Positions 61,179-64,000 of a stretch of DNA of 64,000 bases are shown in pieces. Source of the stretch: Otatea glauca (taxonomy: Eukaryota; Streptophyta; Magnoliopsida; Poales; Poaceae); contig CM070715.1 of NCBI GenBank assembly GCA_036346275.1, forward strand, positions 71,287,667 to 71,351,666, read 5' to 3'. A program made the translations under genes and the position numbers. How positions within the stretch are numbered: the first letter of the stretch is position 1; every line of letters begins with the position of its first letter. The notes under the pieces were generated by a model, which was not told where the DNA came from, ran no database searches, and saw nothing but the letters and a program-made list of their open reading frames with translations.

Positions 61179-63794
61179 TTACCGTGGTAACCTTGCTTTC
61201 CTAGAGGCATGTCTACCCTTTCCATCATACCTTGGTGACGAAGATGAGTGTGAGGAAGCTATAGCTGCAACAGCTGCCTTATCTTTGGTGAAGGCCTTCC
61301 GCACATCCTCTTTGAGTTCACAAAAGCGCATCCTCTTGATTCGCTGGTCCTCGGGAGTGCCAATTGCAAGGAAGAACAAATCAGTGGATTCTTCATTGAG
61401 GAACTTATCAAGAACGTCAGAACAATGTGGGAAGTACCGTCGCCCTAGCTCAACTGGAAAATAAGAAGCAGTTCATTTAATAACAATACAGAGCATCAAA
61501 TGCTCTGCAAGCTTAATCTGCTAAAGAACAACGAGATGCATTTATCCATAAACAGTATTGGAAAATTTATAATACATGCATGATTATGTTAAGAATGACC
61601 TGTCTTTGTCAAGGCATCAAGGCGTTCACGAAAGCTCTTGTTCTGCATTGTCAGGGTCTCATTTGGGTCAACCTCTTTCAGTTTACTGAAATTAGCTGAT
61701 GTGAGGCCAGCAAACTCTTCAGTTGAGTCAGCTTGTGCTATGCGCATGACAAGCTTGGCTTCGGAAGGGAAGAATATTCTTGCAAAGGCAACTGCACAGA
61801 CACACAAAATAGATCGCAGCCAAGATTTTCAGGATTGCACATTTGTTTCAAGCTGGAAAAAGAAAGAAAACAGCAGTGCAATCCCACTGATAATGCTTAT
61901 AGGATTAAAGTTCCTCGTTGTGCTACATATCATATGAATTTACCAGAGCATCTTGCTATTGCGAAAATGAAATAAGAAAGAAATAATTCGATGATCTTTT
62001 ATATATATAGTATTTGAAGAATATAACCAATAGAATTGCTGCCAACAGAACTTATTGAGAATGGACTGACAAACTAAGCCTGCCAGAACTTATGCTTCTA
62101 AATTCAAGAGAAGGAAAAAAGTACCAACTTCTCAAAACACTCTCTAGCATGTCATCAATAGTAAAATATGAACTAGAATCATTAGGCACTATGTTCTTGC
62201 AGACAAGGCTAACAGCAAAAATAATAAAGCAAGATAAATATATTCAAACCTCTATTTTCCAAGTTTATGAGCCTCATGTGAAAATTATCTATCAGCAAAG
62301 GCGTGGCAATTGACTCCTGTACAGACAGAAGCTCCTCCATCATGAAGGATTTCCTCTTAATCTCTTGCTCCAAGATGTCAATGCACAAGTAAGCCTTGCT
62401 TCTCTCCTGACACTTTTCCAACTTCTTGTTGCAGTCTTTCTCTCTTGTTAATCTCTTGCAAATGGTAAGAGCATCACGTTCATCTTGTGTCGTAGCCAAC
62501 ACGGAGGCTCCATTCTCTATGAGTGAAAGAATGATTTGTGGTTCTCGCCTCATGCAAGCCATATGCAGTGGTGTATATCCATTGGTATTCTTCAGATTCA
62601 CGTTAGCGGAGTTCAGTTTCAGCAATTCTGCTAACACTTTGGGCTCACAGTAGGCTGCAGCATAGTGTATGGCAAATGCATCATCCAAGGTGATTGCAGA
62701 CTCTTTTAGGAGCATGTCAACAAGGTCAACATCATCAGAATCCAAGGCCTTGTGGATGTTCCTAACCCTCTTCTCATGCTCAGGGTCCATAATGAAACCG
62801 TCTGATTCATCAGGCAATGAATAAAGACGACTCTCCTTGACCTTGGCATACATATCACCTGGAAGCTCCTTCTCAAGGTAAGGGTTGTCAAGACACGAGT
62901 TCGCAACCTTTTGAATACAGTGATCGAGCAGGTCCGTAAGCTGGCAGGTGGAAGCAACATGAATAATCGGCAGTATGTCCAAAACCAGAGCTATGCTAAC
63001 AAAGTCAGACAGGCGACGCTGCAACATTAGAATCTCATGTTAGGACTGCAATCTTCATTTTTTTTTTCTTTTTTGAAATAATGCAATCTTCGTATTTAGA
63101 TGTATAACTTGGCAATTAATTTCGACAGAAAGGATGAACTATTTGCAGAATTCCTTACTCAGTTTTAATATCATCGGACCAATGCAGTGTTACATATGTA
63201 TTGTGCAATTTCTGAAACTGAAGTTGTTATGGATACGAGTGTATAAATTAGGCTTTTGCTACATCTTGCAGTATCCTTGCCCATTACCTGGAAGAGCGAG
63301 ACGAGCTCGGAGATCTGGAAGCCGAAGGCGGCGTACGTGGACTCGACGACAAAGTCTATCGCCGGTCGGCACGCCTCGTGCGGGCACCGGTCGTCCACGC
63401 AGACGGCCGCCTCCTGCGGCGGCGGCTTGAGGCGCCCAGTGTACAAATACCCAAGAACGGACACGAGGGCGTCTCGGCCTATGTGGCGTCCACCGTGGAC
63501 CAGCCCAGCGAGGTCCAGTCGCGGCTTCTCGCCGGCGGTGGCGGGAGCAGGGAGCGAGGAGAAATGGTCAAGGAAGAAGTTGCTCCTGGCGGCGAGGATG
63601 CAGCGGTGGACGCCGACGACGTCGCCGCCTCCCGCGGCGAGGACGATCTCGACGTCTGTGCAGTTGAGGAAGGCGGGGTCGAGAAGGCGCTCGAGGCTGG
63701 CGCTAAGGCGGCCGAGGCTGACGGCGTCGAGGTCGGCGGACACGGCCTGCGGGGACGGGGGCGACGAGGAGAAGCTAATGGTGGACGTCTCCAT
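61179..63794 (-). CDS. NPR3: NPR3-type BTB/ankyrin salicylate co-receptor, four exons
   Basis: Exons from right to left: 63794-63288, 63018-62250, 61791-61600 and 61453-61179, all in phase, giving 580 residues. The BTB domain covers about 44-165 with the C2HC finger C132/C137/H139/C142. Ankyrin repeats lie at about 280-360 (DDAFAIHYAAAYCEPKVLAELL; NGYTPLHMACMRREP). The NPR1-like C-terminal domain includes INLENRVAFARIFFP (419-434), where Arabidopsis NPR1 and NPR4 have the arginine needed for salicylate binding, and VELGRRYFPHCSDVLD (490-505). The tail is basic (KGRHASRKARLPR), a likely nuclear signal. NPR3/4 proteins sense salicylate and repress defence genes with TGA factors. The family EAR-like VDLNETP is changed to VDPNETL (466-472). 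Length and exon number fit grass NPR3. Confidence 0.95.
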
Positions 63795-64000
63795 GGAGTG
63801 GGAGGTGGAGGACGACTAGAAGGTTCTAGAAGCTTACGTCTGGTTCGTTCATGGTTCTTGGCAAGGTGTGCAAATCCGAACTCAGGGAGGCCCAAAGATG
63901 GAAGCTTTCTCACATGCTCCAAAAATTGAAGCCTTTTTACACGAGATTCTTTCGATGGTTTCGTGGAATCAAATGATTGCAAGGTTGGAACTTTCTGAGG
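63795..64000 (-). promoter_or_regulatory. 5' UTR/promoter of NPR3, with heat-shock-element-like site
   Basis: At 63819-63835 the word GAAGGTTCTAGAAGCTT has three alternating GAA/TTC pentamers plus half a fourth, matching the heat shock element pattern, 25 bases before the start codon. No TATA box is clear in the part seen. Confidence 0.45.

Noticed and set aside
63256..63929. Plus-strand frames opposite NPR3 exon 1
   Set aside because: Antisense shadows of the GC-rich BTB exon without any domain.

Overview
This is nuclear genomic DNA from a grass (Poaceae). Supporting signs are intron-rich plant genes, a GC-rich trihelix gene, a grass-type NPR3 orthologue, Stowaway and Tourist-like MITEs, and deeply nested LTR, CACTA and hAT transposons. 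I see no bacterial operon, CRISPR array, prophage or plasmid feature. The species cannot be fixed from sequence alone.

Layout. Positions 1-3202 hold the inner part and right end of a decayed hAT transposon on the minus strand. It sits in a Ty3/gypsy remnant (3203 to about 12155) whose integrase is split by a 3.2-kb probable solo LTR. Downstream of the integrase this remnant carries antisense genes, including a plant-mobile-domain ORF, then a polypurine tract and 3' LTR. A two-exon trihelix transcription factor gene lies at 13233-14355. From 14.8 to 35 kb is a transposon block: MITEs, a large reverse-oriented gypsy LTR (about 16440-21194), CACTA-related DNA carrying a broken fragment of an XH-domain (IDN2/FDM) gene, and a CACTA element (23321-33795, 3-bp target duplication) that has swallowed a 10-kb copia element with both LTRs. 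34.2-39.2 kb has no convincing gene. A nearly complete but dead hAT element (39230-42378, 8-bp target duplication) closes the transposon-rich part.

The right third is a gene island. It holds a seven-exon RAB5/RABF2 GTPase gene (43796-47566, plus), an eight-exon TLC-domain membrane protein gene (52544-50053, minus) and a four-exon NPR3-type BTB-ankyrin salicylate co-receptor gene (63794-61179, minus). Spacers and introns there hold only small non-autonomous elements. The four host genes appear unrelated in function: transcription, endosome traffic, membrane protein of unknown activity, immune co-regulator. Their adjacency is ordinary plant gene order, not an operon.

I found no clearly new biological system. 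The items most worth a second look are a perfect 68-bp spacerless palindrome at 20128-20195, the captured IDN2/FDM fragment, the hairpin-rich arrays in the copia LTRs, an altered EAR-like motif in NPR3, and a GC-AG intron in RAB5. Exon borders were placed by eye from splice consensus, reading-frame phase and family conservation; no alignment or search was run.
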